IMG/VR virus record: IMGVR_UViG_3300000228_000003
Location: 91,992 to 118,709 of that record
DNA: 26,718 nt
Strand: one strand, 5' to 3'
Source: a virus
Below the pieces are notes generated by a model, which did no database searches, was not told where the DNA came from, and saw only the letters and a list, made by a program, of their open reading frames with translations. Below, piece after piece: positions 8,291 through 17,873 of the stretch; within the stretch, counting starts at the first letter, position 1, and each line of letters opens with the position of its first letter. The translations under genes were made by a program, and so were the position numbers.

Positions 8291-9796
8291 ATGATAAATT
8301 TATTAATTTATAACATATATTTTGTTATAAATTATACACCAAATAGTAAAGAAGGATCCATAGTCCTAGATTTTATTAGACACTATAAAACATTTCGAAC
8401 ACAAGCTAGTACTAATAAATCTAAAACTACACACGTAGAAGATAAACAATATTATGTCTTACTAGATAATACTATTTATCTACCTATAACATTGGTTACA
8501 CAGTTTGTAGAGTACTTGAAAGCCTATGGTGTGCAGAAAGAGCAGATTTCAGTAGAGTATAAGAATAGTTATAAAATAACTCATGTTGAGTATACCGTAA
8601 ATCCTGAAATTATACCAAGAGATTATCAAGAAGCATATATCGATATATTAACTAAAAGTACTGATATACCATTTATGCTTATAGACTTACCTACTGGTAA
8701 AGGTAAGTCTCTTATAGCAGCATATACTATCGCTAAGCTAAAATGCAGAGTAGCTATGTTCATTTTACCTATGTATATAGAAAAATGGACAGAAGACTTT
8801 AAAAAGTATTTAGGTTTAGAAAGTTATGATATCTATATCATATCTGGTGCGGAGTCTATCAATAGACTGTATGAAAACATATCTAGTTATAATAATGTCA
8901 AGTTATTTATATTTTCTATAAGAACTAGTTCTTTATATATAGATAATTATGATAAAGAACTAGTTAGTGTAGTTAAACCAGAAGAGATGTTGTCTAGTCT
9001 AGGTGTTGGCATTGCGTTTAACGATGAAACACACCAAGAGTATCACGCTTTATACACCATATTCTCTAGAGTTAACGTGAAGCGTGTAATAGGCTCTACC
9101 GCAACGCTAGACTCACACGATAGAACAACTAAGAATATGTATAACATATTATTTCCTATAACAGCTAGAGTATCTAATCTTGTGATTTTTACTAAATATG
9201 TTAACATAGTAGCTACCTCTTTTAAATTACTTAATGCTAAGAGAATAAGATGTAAGACTATGAATGGATATAGTCATATCATGGTAGAAAAATATATAAT
9301 GCGTAAACGTAGTCTATTAACAGAATATACTAATATGTTATTTTATTATATAGACGAAATTTATATAAATAGGTTAGACAACTATAGTCAAAAACTATTA
9401 ATATATGCTAATACTATAGATTTTTGCACATACTTGACTTCTGTTATAAAAGCTAGATATCCTGAACTGGATGTTAAAAGATATGTTGAAGCAGACAGTT
9501 ATGAAAATATTATGACTGCTAACATAACAGTATCAACTGTTAAGAGTGCTGGTACTGCACTAGATATACCTAATCTTATAGCTGTTATACAAACTGTTAG
9601 TATTAATAGTTTACAAGCTAATTTACAAACAGTAGGAAGACTTAGAGAGATACCTGGTAAAGAAGTTTACTTCTACTATTTATATACACCTGATATACAT
9701 TCACAAAGAGAATATCATAATAAAAGGAGAGAATTACTATCACCTCGTTGTAAAACATTTACTATTAGACAGTATGATAGGACACTAGTGGCGTAA
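8291..9796 (+). CDS. Superfamily 2 DNA/RNA helicase
   Basis: This 501-aa protein shows SF2 helicase motifs in order. An RDYQ element is at 110-113. Walker A is LPTGKGKS at 133-140. The DEAD/H-type Walker B is NDETHQ at 244-249 (DETH). Motif III is GSTAT at 268-272, motif IV is near LIYANT at 370-375, motif V spans about 414-428 (STVKSAGTALDIPN), and motif VI is QTVGRLRE at 446-453. ATP-driven unwinding or branch migration of nucleic acid is expected. The layout resembles phage helicases of the T4 UvsW type, involved in recombination and replication, although I cannot assign it to that subgroup with certainty. The first 100 residues are a non-motif domain. Expression is coupled to the GH16 gene. 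The region after it is an A/T-only spacer that may carry a promoter for the next gene. Confidence 0.92.
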   Translation: MINLLIYNIYFVINYTPNSKEGSIVLDFIRHYKTFRTQASTNKSKTTHVEDKQYYVLLDNTIYLPITLVTQFVEYLKAYGVQKEQISVEYKNSYKITHVEYTVNPEIIPRDYQEAYIDILTKSTDIPFMLIDLPTGKGKSLIAAYTIAKLKCRVAMFILPMYIEKWTEDFKKYLGLESYDIYIISGAESINRLYENISSYNNVKLFIFSIRTSSLYIDNYDKELVSVVKPEEMLSSLGVGIAFNDETHQEYHALYTIFSRVNVKRVIGSTATLDSHDRTTKNMYNILFPITARVSNLVIFTKYVNIVATSFKLLNAKRIRCKTMNGYSHIMVEKYIMRKRSLLTEYTNMLFYYIDEIYINRLDNYSQKLLIYANTIDFCTYLTSVIKARYPELDVKRYVEADSYENIMTANITVSTVKSAGTALDIPNLIAVIQTVSINSLQANLQTVGRLREIPGKEVYFYYLYTPDIHSQREYHNKRRELLSPRCKTFTIRQYDRTLVA

Positions 9797-9879
9797 TATA
9801 CTATTATTTAGATATAATATAATCTTATATTATTTATTAGAATACTAAAGATAGTATTACTATAAAAAAAGGATTTATC
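9797..9879 (+). promoter_or_regulatory. A/T-rich spacer with weak hairpins, possible promoter
   Basis: This 83-base spacer is almost entirely A and T. It holds two weak inverted repeats: 9814-9821 with 9826-9833 (8 bp, all A/T) and 9841-9846 with 9853-9858 (6 bp). It ends in the AAAAAAAGGA ribosome site for the gene at 9880. It breaks the otherwise tight gene packing, so a phage promoter is plausible, but I see no motif I can name. Confidence 0.3.
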
Positions 9880-10986
9880 ATGAACGTAGAAGTAAGACAA
9901 GAAAATGGAAAAGCAACTCTATACTTAGTTGTAAACGGCACAGAAGAACTAAATGCGAATAAAGCATTCTTGCTTGCGATGGACGCGGGCTTCTTTTTCA
10001 CTAACCCAAAACTAACTGTTATAGTGCACGCACCTGATTTAAATAAAAACGTATCAGATTTTATATTAGCCCTTTCTATAATACTTGTAAATTATGGGTT
10101 GCAACAAACTATAGCAACAGAAATAAAGCTACACGTGTTAATAGTGGGTGGTAAAAACTCAGAAACAAATGCGGAATTATTAACTGCGTTACGCATAAAA
10201 ACAAAAGATGATTTCGATAAACTTGGTGCTATTACTATTACTAGAAACGCACAAGTTAAAGGCGTGGCTTTACCTAGTAGCTGCCACAAACTAGACAGTT
10301 ACGTCTGGATAAATGCACTAACCCCTGATAAAAGTATCAGTATGAAAGAGATACTCACAAAGCATTGTCTACCAACCAATGTTACGACATTTGTGAATAG
10401 TAGCGACTTAAATGCTAATGACATAGCATACCTAAAGAAACAAGTAGCAAATATAGTGTTCATAGACAATAATAAAGAAGATAGCACTATTTCTAATGTT
10501 ACAGCATCGCGCGTGTTAATGGATATGTTAGATATCCCTAAAGAAGACATAAAACCGACTGCGCGGATATCAGAAGAGGACGTGCTATTTACTATTAGTA
10601 TAGATAAGCTAGGTAATAAATCTCTTGAAATAGATTTTGGTAATACTACTATATCTACAACCGATATTGACTTTGAAAATAATAAATTAGCATTCATGAA
10701 GTTAGTAGCAAAAACTGCGCTATACAGAATGTATCCTGATTTTATTTGGAGTATAGAGATAGTAAATAACAAACTGCATATAGCTAGCACTGGTGCAGAG
10801 AGCTATATGCTAGTACCTAGTAAAGACGTTAATAAACAGCAAATAGAATATATCTTAACTAGAACTGTATATTTTACTATGGCAATAGGTAGATATTTAA
10901 AAGGAGAAATAGAAAGTGACGCGATAGGCGATGCTGCTAGTATGTATAAATGGTACCATCGTAATGTTAAATACATTATAGAGTAG
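9880..10986 (+). CDS. Hypothetical protein, 368 aa
   Basis: I do not recognise this family. The protein looks soluble, with alternating beta and alpha stretches. Hydrophobic strand-like runs occur near residues 44-50 (TVIVHA), 63-72 and 87-92 (HVLIVGG). The second half has a mixed beta region (about 228-260) and ends with aromatic helices. There is no signal peptide, membrane segment or known catalytic motif. Start at ATG 9880 after AAAAGGA; stop TAG at 10984-10986, followed by a strong terminator, so it forms its own unit or ends one. Codons for residues 86-97 sit in a 37-base segment that recurs almost exactly, in the same reading frame, in the propeller region of the next gene (GGKNSETN in both proteins). 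No function can be given. Confidence 0.75.
   Translation: MNVEVRQENGKATLYLVVNGTEELNANKAFLLAMDAGFFFTNPKLTVIVHAPDLNKNVSDFILALSIILVNYGLQQTIATEIKLHVLIVGGKNSETNAELLTALRIKTKDDFDKLGAITITRNAQVKGVALPSSCHKLDSYVWINALTPDKSISMKEILTKHCLPTNVTTFVNSSDLNANDIAYLKKQVANIVFIDNNKEDSTISNVTASRVLMDMLDIPKEDIKPTARISEEDVLFTISIDKLGNKSLEIDFGNTTISTTDIDFENNKLAFMKLVAKTALYRMYPDFIWSIEIVNNKLHIASTGAESYMLVPSKDVNKQQIEYILTRTVYFTMAIGRYLKGEIESDAIGDAASMYKWYHRNVKYIIE
10135..10171 (+). repeat. 37-base near-identical repeat, copy 1
   Basis: This segment of the 368-aa gene matches 13357-13393 at 36 of 37 positions; the only difference is G at 10144 versus A at 13366. Both copies are read in the same frame and encode VLI(V/M)GGKNSETN. The flanking DNA and protein show no obvious further similarity. 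Confidence 0.8.
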
Positions 10987-11017
10987 GTATTAAAAAATAA
11001 CGTAAAAAACATTTATT

Positions 11018-11045
11018 GTAGTAGTAGGAACATTCCTACTACTAC
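11018..11045 (+). terminator. Strong intrinsic terminator
   Basis: Arms 11018-11029 and 11034-11045 form a 12-bp perfect stem with an ACAT loop. A run of eight T (11052-11059) follows after a short spacer. It separates the 368-aa gene from the first giant fibre gene and is the most classical terminator in the window. Confidence 0.85.
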
Positions 11046-11103
11046 GTATTATTTTTTTTGTTTTAAATAGCTTGATTGAAAATTTAAAAATAAGGACACA
11101 ACA

Positions 11104-14100
11104 ATGGCCATGATAGTCTTTGGTACTGCTGACGGCAAAATTAGTTTAAATGGTAAAATATATGACCCACAAAAGCAACAAACGCTAATCGAGGGAGATA
11201 GTCAATTATTTATACAAGAAAATCCACCATTAGTATTTAGTATAGGCGACGTTTGGATTAATCCAGTAACTTTAAAAAGAAGTGAACCAACTGTAGCTAA
11301 CGGTAGAGCCATTTGGGCAGAGCCGTATGTTCTAGAGAAAAAAGGTATTACAGACACTACTTTTAATAGTATATTAACTCCATTTATATCAGGTGTAAAT
11401 TTGGCACTAAGTAGAATACACAGTGCGCTAGGCGGAACTAATAGTGGCAGCGGTAGCGATACCACACCACCAACTATAAATAGTATATCGTCTCTAGATA
11501 CTAATAGTAACTCTAATGGCGTATACAGTGCTGGTGATAGAATAACTATTAACTTTAACGAACCTATAGATGTGTCATTATTAGCTATTACTGATATAAC
11601 ACTTAATAATAACCATAGCTTCGGTGCTGGTGCTACACTCGCACCTGTAAATATCGTAAATGGACATGCTAGCGCTTTTGATATATTACTAGGCACAGGC
11701 GCAACAGTAACTGGTGGTGATAGTATAACTATACCTATAGGTAAAGTTCGTGATATTAGTGGAAATAGTAATACTGATCCTATTGTTTTTCTTTTACCTG
11801 TGTTAGGCGGAACTATCATAGCAGGCGGTAGTGGCGTGAATACACCTAGTATTAATAATATATCTTCTACAGATATAGGAGGTAACTCTAGTGGACATTA
11901 TTCAGCTGGAGATAGAATAGTTATTAATTTTAGCGAACCTATAGATAGCACATTATTAACTATTTCTGGTGTATCCGTTAGCAACGGACATATACTAGGG
12001 ACAGGTGCCACATTAGAGCCAGTTAATCCAACTAATGGCTATGCTACAACATTCTATTTGACTCTAGGTACTGGTACAACAGTAGAACCGAATGATGTAA
12101 TTAGGTTTAATATAGGCACTATTAGAGATGCAGACGGTAATACTAATACTACTGTTGTTGAATATGTTTTACCTACACTAGGCGGTACTAATACTGGACC
12201 TAACGGTAGTACTGATATAGTTAATGTAAACATACCAGAAGAGTTTAAACCTATAGAGTTAAAAGCTATACCGTGCAACGACCCACTACCTAATGGCTTT
12301 TTAGAAACTACTGGTATCGATATAAGTAGAAGTGTATTTAGTGGTATGTTTTCTAAAATAGGCACAACATACGGTGCTGGTGACGGAGTTACAACATTTA
12401 ATTTACCTAATATACTTAGACTTGTGGATTATAAATTTATTATAGGTATAAGACAAGTGGTTACACCACCAGTTGCTGGTACTGTTTTATATCTAGTAGA
12501 TGACGCAGTAGTACCAGATGGTTGGATAATAACAGATGGTAGATGTTTAGTAAAAGAAGCTTATCCGGAACTATATACTATCACTGGGGATATGTATGGT
12601 ACATGCACTAATGATAGTAGCATGTTTAAATTGGCTGACCACACTAGTAATAGCACTGCTACTAAGTTTGCTATAATGGTTAGTAATAATACCATAGTAC
12701 CAACTACCGGTAGTGTGCTTATGCAATTATCTAATGAGGTTGTAGCTAGTGGTAATTTAGAACTAGACGGCGCTACTGTTGATAGAACTACGTATAATGA
12801 CATATTTAAAACTATAGGTATTAAATATGGAGCTGGCGATAACGCTAGTACGTTTAAGTTACCAACAAGCGCTAGAGAAAGTGATTACAAGTATGTTATG
12901 ACTACTACCGATACTACTCCTGATATAGGAGACATTTTTTGGATGGATAGCACTATCACACCGGCTGGGTACGTAAGATGTAACGGGCAATACATTAGTA
13001 AGTCTGCGGCTAACGCATTATTTATAAGAATAGGTAACAGGTTTGGAGAAAGTACAGATGGTTTAAAATTCAAAATGCCAACTATAAACCAGCCTGTTAA
13101 TAACAACAACCTACAATTTATAGAAACTAATATTATGCCGCTCATAGGAGACGATGCTAAAGATGTTAAAGTTGTTGATGTTGACAATGGTAGATTTTTA
13201 GTTAAATACCATAAGCTAGATGGTAGTATATATAAACCATATTTATATATAGGTAAAATACAAGTAGACAACAGTATAGTTTATACACTAAGTAATATCA
13301 CCTCTAGTGATGTATTACCAATAGATGCTGAATTTTTACTACTTAATGATGGTAGAGTGTTAATAATGGGTGGTAAAAACTCAGAAACAAATGTTGCAAA
13401 TTCTAGACTAATAGTTTTATCAATAGATAACGCAGACGCAGTAACGTCTGTAGAGTTACAAGATGTAGCTACTAACGCTTCGTACTATCAAGATAGTTTT
13501 TATACTAAATTTGGCATATCTACATTAATAGATGGTAGAGTAGTATGTTTAGGTGGTTTTTTAGAAAACGATACGGGCGTTAACCATAGTATGATATTTA
13601 CTATTAATGCTTCCAACGTGGCTGGTGTTGCGTCTACAAGTTATCCAACAGCTATCGCAAGCAATACTAAACTAAGAAGACTAGCTGATGACAGACTGTT
13701 GGCTTTAGGTATGGGTGTTATGGACGACAATAATGCTTGGCGTTCTGAATATAGATTTTTAAGTATATCAGGAGACAATATATCATATAGCACAAATGGT
13801 TTATTACCAGCAGACATCTTTGGTAGTGGTGAAATATCGTCTTTAGAGTATGCTCAAACACCAGATGGTAGTATATTAATAGTAGGTGGTTATTATCTAG
13901 ACGATTATCAAAACAATGTGTGCACAGGCATCGTAACTGGTGATAGTATTACCTTTACAGAAAACACTTATAACACGCCTTTTGCTGGTATTAATTATCA
14001 TTTGTTAAATATTCATAATAACAACGTTATATTAGCTGGTGGTCAAATTGTTAATACTAACGATGCGCTTGTTAGTAATAATAAAGTGTACGTTACAGGT

Positions 14101-14184
14101 ACAGCTATAGCTGATAACACTTCTGACTTTGTAATTAGACTAGGGGTTGGTACACCTGGATTATTAAATAAAACCATTTTATAA
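11104..14184 (+). CDS. Giant tail fibre/adhesin: two Ig-like domains, four tail-collar repeats, Kelch-like propeller
   Basis: This 1026-aa protein is a modular receptor-binding candidate. Residues 1-110 are an N-terminal attachment part, followed by a Gly/Ser linker (110-118). Two bacterial Ig-like repeats occupy about 121-232 and 246-357; each carries YSAGDRI-INF-EPID, a GTGAT strand and a closing RD.(S/D)GN. Four phage tail-collar-type repeats follow at about 384-435, 456-510, 535-587 and 606-660, each with a (P/A)xGxxxxxG core, a Y/F-rich middle and a closing TF-L-P. Residues about 680-1005 contain Kelch-like blades such as DGRVLIMGG (749-757), DGRVVCLGG (810-818), DGSILIVGG (921-929) and NNVILAGG (973-980). 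These indicate a beta-propeller, likely the receptor-facing end. It probably sits at the tail tip and binds surface glycans or proteins. ATG 11104 follows AAGGA. The next gene is a paralogue in tandem. Confidence 0.88.
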   Translation: MAMIVFGTADGKISLNGKIYDPQKQQTLIEGDSQLFIQENPPLVFSIGDVWINPVTLKRSEPTVANGRAIWAEPYVLEKKGITDTTFNSILTPFISGVNLALSRIHSALGGTNSGSGSDTTPPTINSISSLDTNSNSNGVYSAGDRITINFNEPIDVSLLAITDITLNNNHSFGAGATLAPVNIVNGHASAFDILLGTGATVTGGDSITIPIGKVRDISGNSNTDPIVFLLPVLGGTIIAGGSGVNTPSINNISSTDIGGNSSGHYSAGDRIVINFSEPIDSTLLTISGVSVSNGHILGTGATLEPVNPTNGYATTFYLTLGTGTTVEPNDVIRFNIGTIRDADGNTNTTVVEYVLPTLGGTNTGPNGSTDIVNVNIPEEFKPIELKAIPCNDPLPNGFLETTGIDISRSVFSGMFSKIGTTYGAGDGVTTFNLPNILRLVDYKFIIGIRQVVTPPVAGTVLYLVDDAVVPDGWIITDGRCLVKEAYPELYTITGDMYGTCTNDSSMFKLADHTSNSTATKFAIMVSNNTIVPTTGSVLMQLSNEVVASGNLELDGATVDRTTYNDIFKTIGIKYGAGDNASTFKLPTSARESDYKYVMTTTDTTPDIGDIFWMDSTITPAGYVRCNGQYISKSAANALFIRIGNRFGESTDGLKFKMPTINQPVNNNNLQFIETNIMPLIGDDAKDVKVVDVDNGRFLVKYHKLDGSIYKPYLYIGKIQVDNSIVYTLSNITSSDVLPIDAEFLLLNDGRVLIMGGKNSETNVANSRLIVLSIDNADAVTSVELQDVATNASYYQDSFYTKFGISTLIDGRVVCLGGFLENDTGVNHSMIFTINASNVAGVASTSYPTAIASNTKLRRLADDRLLALGMGVMDDNNAWRSEYRFLSISGDNISYSTNGLLPADIFGSGEISSLEYAQTPDGSILIVGGYYLDDYQNNVCTGIVTGDSITFTENTYNTPFAGINYHLLNIHNNNVILAGGQIVNTNDALVSNNKVYVTGTAIADNTSDFVIRLGVGTPGLLNKTIL
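13357..13393 (+). repeat. 37-base near-identical repeat, copy 2
   Basis: This is the partner of 10135-10171. It lies in the first Kelch-like blade of the giant fibre gene and encodes VLIMGGKNSETN, where the GG dipeptide belongs to the Kelch pattern. Confidence 0.8.
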
Positions 14185-14198
14185 AAAGGAAATAACGA

Positions 14199-17100
14199 AT
14201 GACTTGGCAAGAACGAATAAATAGAATGTTTGCAACAGCAGTAGATATTAAAACTGCGTTGATAAACAATTTTACTACTAGAATAAGTAATGGTACATTA
14301 AGAGAACATGAATTAATAGATGTACTAGAGGCGGAGATTAAGAAAACTTTACCAGTGACAACGCAACCGCTGGTGGAGGTAACACAAGCGCAAGTAACAG
14401 CTAATCCAGAGCTAGCTCTTAGTCCTAATGTGACTATATTATCAAGTACTAGTAACTTAACTAAAACAGTAAATAATACAATATTAGATTATAACCAGGT
14501 AACTGGTGCTTATGAACAAAGATATCATCCTGAGATAGCTAGTACTATAGTTGCGGCACAAGCATTACAAGGTGTTGTGTCCACTATTAACCAATTTAAT
14601 TATGGTACCATAGGTGGTGGCGGTGGTGGTGCGTCGCTTGACACACTTGCTCCACAAGCTAATGGTATTATGTCAATAGATAATAATAGCGACACTACTA
14701 ATGGATATCAAGCTAATGATGCTATATCTATAAACTTTAACGAACCAATAGCCACTGTGTTAATAACTATTAATGATATATCTATTAATAATAGTCACGT
14801 ACTTGGTACTGGTGCCACATTAGTGGCTAATAATCCTAGTAACGGACACGCGACTAGATTCGATATTACACTTGGAACTTCACCAAGTGTAGCTGCTAAT
14901 GATATATTGTCAGTTGGTATAGGTAAAGCTAGAGATATTGCTAATAATGCTAATGTTGTGCCTATTTCTTATATAGTACCAACTATTGGTACTAGTACAG
15001 GCAACGTCACTGCTCCTGCTGCGGCTAATATGTCTTCTATAGTAATAACAGATACTAATAATGATTCAACAGGTACTTATAATGTTGGGGATTTAATAGC
15101 TATTAGATTCACAGAGTCTATTAGCACTACATTACTAACTATTATAGATGTGTCTTTAAATAATGGACATAATCTTGGTAGTAACGTTACCATGCTTCCT
15201 AATAACGCTGTTAGTGGATATGCTAGTGAATTTGTTATTACGTTAGGTGGTTCACCAACTATCGCCACTGGTGATGTTTTATCTATTGCTATTAACAAAG
15301 CTAGAGGTATGAACAATAATTATAATACAGTTCCTATCAATTTTACAGTACCTGTTATCGGGGGTAATAGTACACCAGCAGTTATTTATTATGCTGAAAT
15401 AGATACAATAGCGCTAGCGGACCCAGTACCAAGTGGCTGGTTATTAGCCGACGGTAGCGCCGTTAGTAGAACTACTTATGCAGAATTATTTGCCGCTATA
15501 GGTACTACGTACGGTGCTGGTGATGGTAGTACAACATTTAATCTTCCTAATATACCTGATACTTCAACTGAAAAGAGCATAGTTAGAGCTACCACTAGTA
15601 CTAATACTACAAATAACACGGCACCTGGTACTACTATTATCATCCCAGCTAATGGTACTATTCCAGCTGGTTATATATTGCTGGATGGTAGTTGGCTTTC
15701 TATAGAAGCTTACCCTGCGTTATATAGTATATATGGTAGTACTTATGGCATAGATACTGTTAATGGATTATTTAAATTACCTAACGTCGATACGCCCACG
15801 GCAATAAAATACACTCCGGTAAGGGAGATTATAACAACTAATGTTTCTATAAGAGCATACTTACCTACTGATACTATTCCAGCAGGTTTTATATTAGCTA
15901 ACGGAGCAACTGTTAGTAGAGTTACTTATAGTAGTATCTTCTCGGCTATAAGCACTGCGTATGGCGTTGGTGATGGTAGTACAACTTTTAAGCTACCAGT
16001 ATTGCCAGATAGTGGTAGCTATAAAATGTATATAGGCATAAGTACGTCGCAGGCAACAGGTAGTGTTTTTTATCTAAGTGATGTTGACGCGATACCGAAT
16101 GGTTACTTAAGAACAACTGGTCAAGAGTTATCTAAAGAAGCATATCCTGCGTTATATAGTGCCATAGGTGGCAAATATGGTACAGCTAGTGATAATACTA
16201 AGTTTAAATTACCTAATCTAAGTAGTGGTACTGGTATACCAAGAATAGCAATTCTAGGGAGTTATAATTCAGCTGTACCTACCAATTTACATATAGTTGA
16301 TCGTGCGATTGGATTTAATCGTAACTTTACAGCAAATCCCGTTACGTTACACACATATAATGACGAGAATGGGCAAATACGTGTAATTAAGTCTATGTTT
16401 GCTAATGGGGAGTGTAGTGGTAGTGAAATTGGACACTATCCAGGTAGTGATGCTACGGATTGTGTAGTACTAAGTAAATTAGATAACTTATATGTAGGTA
16501 ATAGTAATATAAAAAGTTGTGTTATCAGCGAGAATGTACCATTTACGCAGTGTAGTGTTATGTCGGATATCTTTAAACGACAAACATCGCACATGTATTT
16601 ACAACAGGAGGTATACGATAAGTTTATAATTTTTACAGACGTGTCTAATCCGAGTGCGGTTCATGGTCTGGAAAACGATACTACAGACATTTACTTTATG
16701 TGTATGGATGAAGACAATATCCCATTATACGGAAGACTACATAATATTCCGACAGGGCACGTGAAATTCTTTATAATAGAAAATAATACAATGTATGTTT
16801 TTCACGGAGTAGCTAATAATTCCTCTATATACAGTAATACTATGACTGTAGAAGCTATACCTTTATATATAGACGGATATGTGCTTGCTACAGGTACTCC
16901 TTATTCGTGCACTAAAATTGTTCACATGCATGGTGGCACAGCCAGTAATACTACGTATGTATTATCCACGCTTATAAACTTTAAATCTGGACACAGAATG
17001 TTACTTGGAAATAGTGTCGTCTCTGCAGATATAAAGATAATAGATAGTTCTAAAACTGTTGTTATTTCAGAGATAGTACCAGACGACTGGCTTAATAATG

Positions 17101-17246
17101 GCGGATATTCTAATTTAATAATACCTAGTAGCACGGATAATACTTTTATTATTGCGATTGGTGGTTATGATAATAATAATACTAGTAGGGATAAAGTATA
17201 TAAATATCATCCAGGTATTACTTATGACTACGTAATAAAAATATAA
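14199..17246 (+). CDS. Second giant tail fibre/adhesin, paralogue of the upstream gene
   Basis: This 1015-aa protein repeats the upstream architecture. Residues 1-138 are an unrelated helical N-terminus, ending in a six-Gly linker (139-144). Ig-like repeats lie at about 150-262 and 272-385 (INFNEPI, LGTGAT, GKARDI). Four tail-collar-type repeats lie at about 396-451, 477-530, 548-603 and 621-673; the first reads PSGWLLADGS then YGAGDGSTTFNLPN. Residues 680-1015 are beta-rich and only the last part (FIIAIGGYDNNN, near 993-1004) keeps a recognisable Kelch blade, so the propeller here is degenerate or of another type. The different N-terminus suggests a different attachment point, and the diverged tip suggests a different receptor. 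It starts 14 bases after its paralogue's stop, behind AAAAGGA, in the same operon. The pair probably arose by duplication and then diverged at both ends. Confidence 0.86.
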   Translation: MTWQERINRMFATAVDIKTALINNFTTRISNGTLREHELIDVLEAEIKKTLPVTTQPLVEVTQAQVTANPELALSPNVTILSSTSNLTKTVNNTILDYNQVTGAYEQRYHPEIASTIVAAQALQGVVSTINQFNYGTIGGGGGGASLDTLAPQANGIMSIDNNSDTTNGYQANDAISINFNEPIATVLITINDISINNSHVLGTGATLVANNPSNGHATRFDITLGTSPSVAANDILSVGIGKARDIANNANVVPISYIVPTIGTSTGNVTAPAAANMSSIVITDTNNDSTGTYNVGDLIAIRFTESISTTLLTIIDVSLNNGHNLGSNVTMLPNNAVSGYASEFVITLGGSPTIATGDVLSIAINKARGMNNNYNTVPINFTVPVIGGNSTPAVIYYAEIDTIALADPVPSGWLLADGSAVSRTTYAELFAAIGTTYGAGDGSTTFNLPNIPDTSTEKSIVRATTSTNTTNNTAPGTTIIIPANGTIPAGYILLDGSWLSIEAYPALYSIYGSTYGIDTVNGLFKLPNVDTPTAIKYTPVREIITTNVSIRAYLPTDTIPAGFILANGATVSRVTYSSIFSAISTAYGVGDGSTTFKLPVLPDSGSYKMYIGISTSQATGSVFYLSDVDAIPNGYLRTTGQELSKEAYPALYSAIGGKYGTASDNTKFKLPNLSSGTGIPRIAILGSYNSAVPTNLHIVDRAIGFNRNFTANPVTLHTYNDENGQIRVIKSMFANGECSGSEIGHYPGSDATDCVVLSKLDNLYVGNSNIKSCVISENVPFTQCSVMSDIFKRQTSHMYLQQEVYDKFIIFTDVSNPSAVHGLENDTTDIYFMCMDEDNIPLYGRLHNIPTGHVKFFIIENNTMYVFHGVANNSSIYSNTMTVEAIPLYIDGYVLATGTPYSCTKIVHMHGGTASNTTYVLSTLINFKSGHRMLLGNSVVSADIKIIDSSKTVVISEIVPDDWLNNGGYSNLIIPSSTDNTFIIAIGGYDNNNTSRDKVYKYHPGITYDYVIKI

Positions 17247-17289
17247 TATCTAATATATGTATGAAAATAAAAATTAAAGGATAGAAAGT

Positions 17290-17763
17290 ATGACATTCGA
17301 ACGACAGCAAGCAGATATACTAGCTAAAATGGAACAAGAATTGTTATTTCCAGAATTGATAGAAAAGACACTGGATGGTGTAACTAAACAAGTGTGTTCT
17401 TTTAAAAATAATAATGGTGTAGAAAGAACATCTATTGTATTTAGAAGTAAAGAAGAAGCAAACGAGTTTATGCCAAGATATATATCAGAGTACCAAGCTA
17501 ATAATGTTATTTTAAAGAAAAGAGCTAAAGTCAAAATAGCACAACTTTATTTAGAAAATACAGACTGGGTAGAAGCATATATAATTAAGCATATGGCAGG
17601 TATAGAAACATTAGCTAGCACTAGTGGTAAATTAGTTATAGCTGATAATAGAACAGCCGCTAAAGCCTTTATAAAAAATAATACTGAAATCGCAGATACA
17701 CAAGTGGCTGGTGTAGAAGACGTAGCTAGTACACTTTGTTTCCTAGAAGCAGAAACAATATAA
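17290..17763 (+). CDS. Small hypothetical protein, 157 aa
   Basis: I do not recognise this 157-aa soluble, mostly helical protein. It has a charged N-terminal helix, an RTSIVFRSKEEANEF segment around 46-60 that could be a beta-strand followed by a helix, and an Ala/Thr-rich C-terminal half. There is no signal peptide or membrane segment. The ATG at 17290 follows AAAGGA. It is the last gene before an 18-bp perfect hairpin and so probably belongs to the fibre transcription unit. A small structural, chaperone or assembly role for the fibres would fit the position, but the sequence itself does not show it. Confidence 0.7.
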   Translation: MTFERQQADILAKMEQELLFPELIEKTLDGVTKQVCSFKNNNGVERTSIVFRSKEEANEFMPRYISEYQANNVILKKRAKVKIAQLYLENTDWVEAYIIKHMAGIETLASTSGKLVIADNRTAAKAFIKNNTEIADTQVAGVEDVASTLCFLEAETI

Positions 17764-17788
17764 TTTAGATAGCTATGTAACTAACTAT

Positions 17789-17828
17789 ATATCTTACACT
17801 TAGAGGATATCCTCTAAGTGTAAGATAT
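17789..17828 (+). terminator. 18-bp perfect hairpin at left border of the signalling cassette
   Basis: Arms 17789-17806 and 17811-17828 pair over 18 bp without mismatch around an ATAT loop, then TTTTAAT. It is the longest stem in the window. It should separate the fibre operon from the two-component cassette that follows. Confidence 0.8.
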
Positions 17829-17873
17829 TTTAATGATTTCGTAAGAGATTAATACTATTTACTAGGTATAACT

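Noticed and set aside
11202-11819. Long minus-strand reading frame opposite the first fibre gene
   Set aside because: It mirrors the Thr/Asn-rich Ig-like repeats, giving a Val/Leu/Ser/Pro-rich nonsense protein. The + strand frame has clear domains. The same applies to the other minus-strand frames under fibre, helicase and RNAP genes.
11100-17250. Recurring short similar segments that could suggest a CRISPR array or tandem DNA repeat
   Set aside because: The recurrences are spaced irregularly, follow codon frames and correspond to Ig-like and tail-collar protein repeats.
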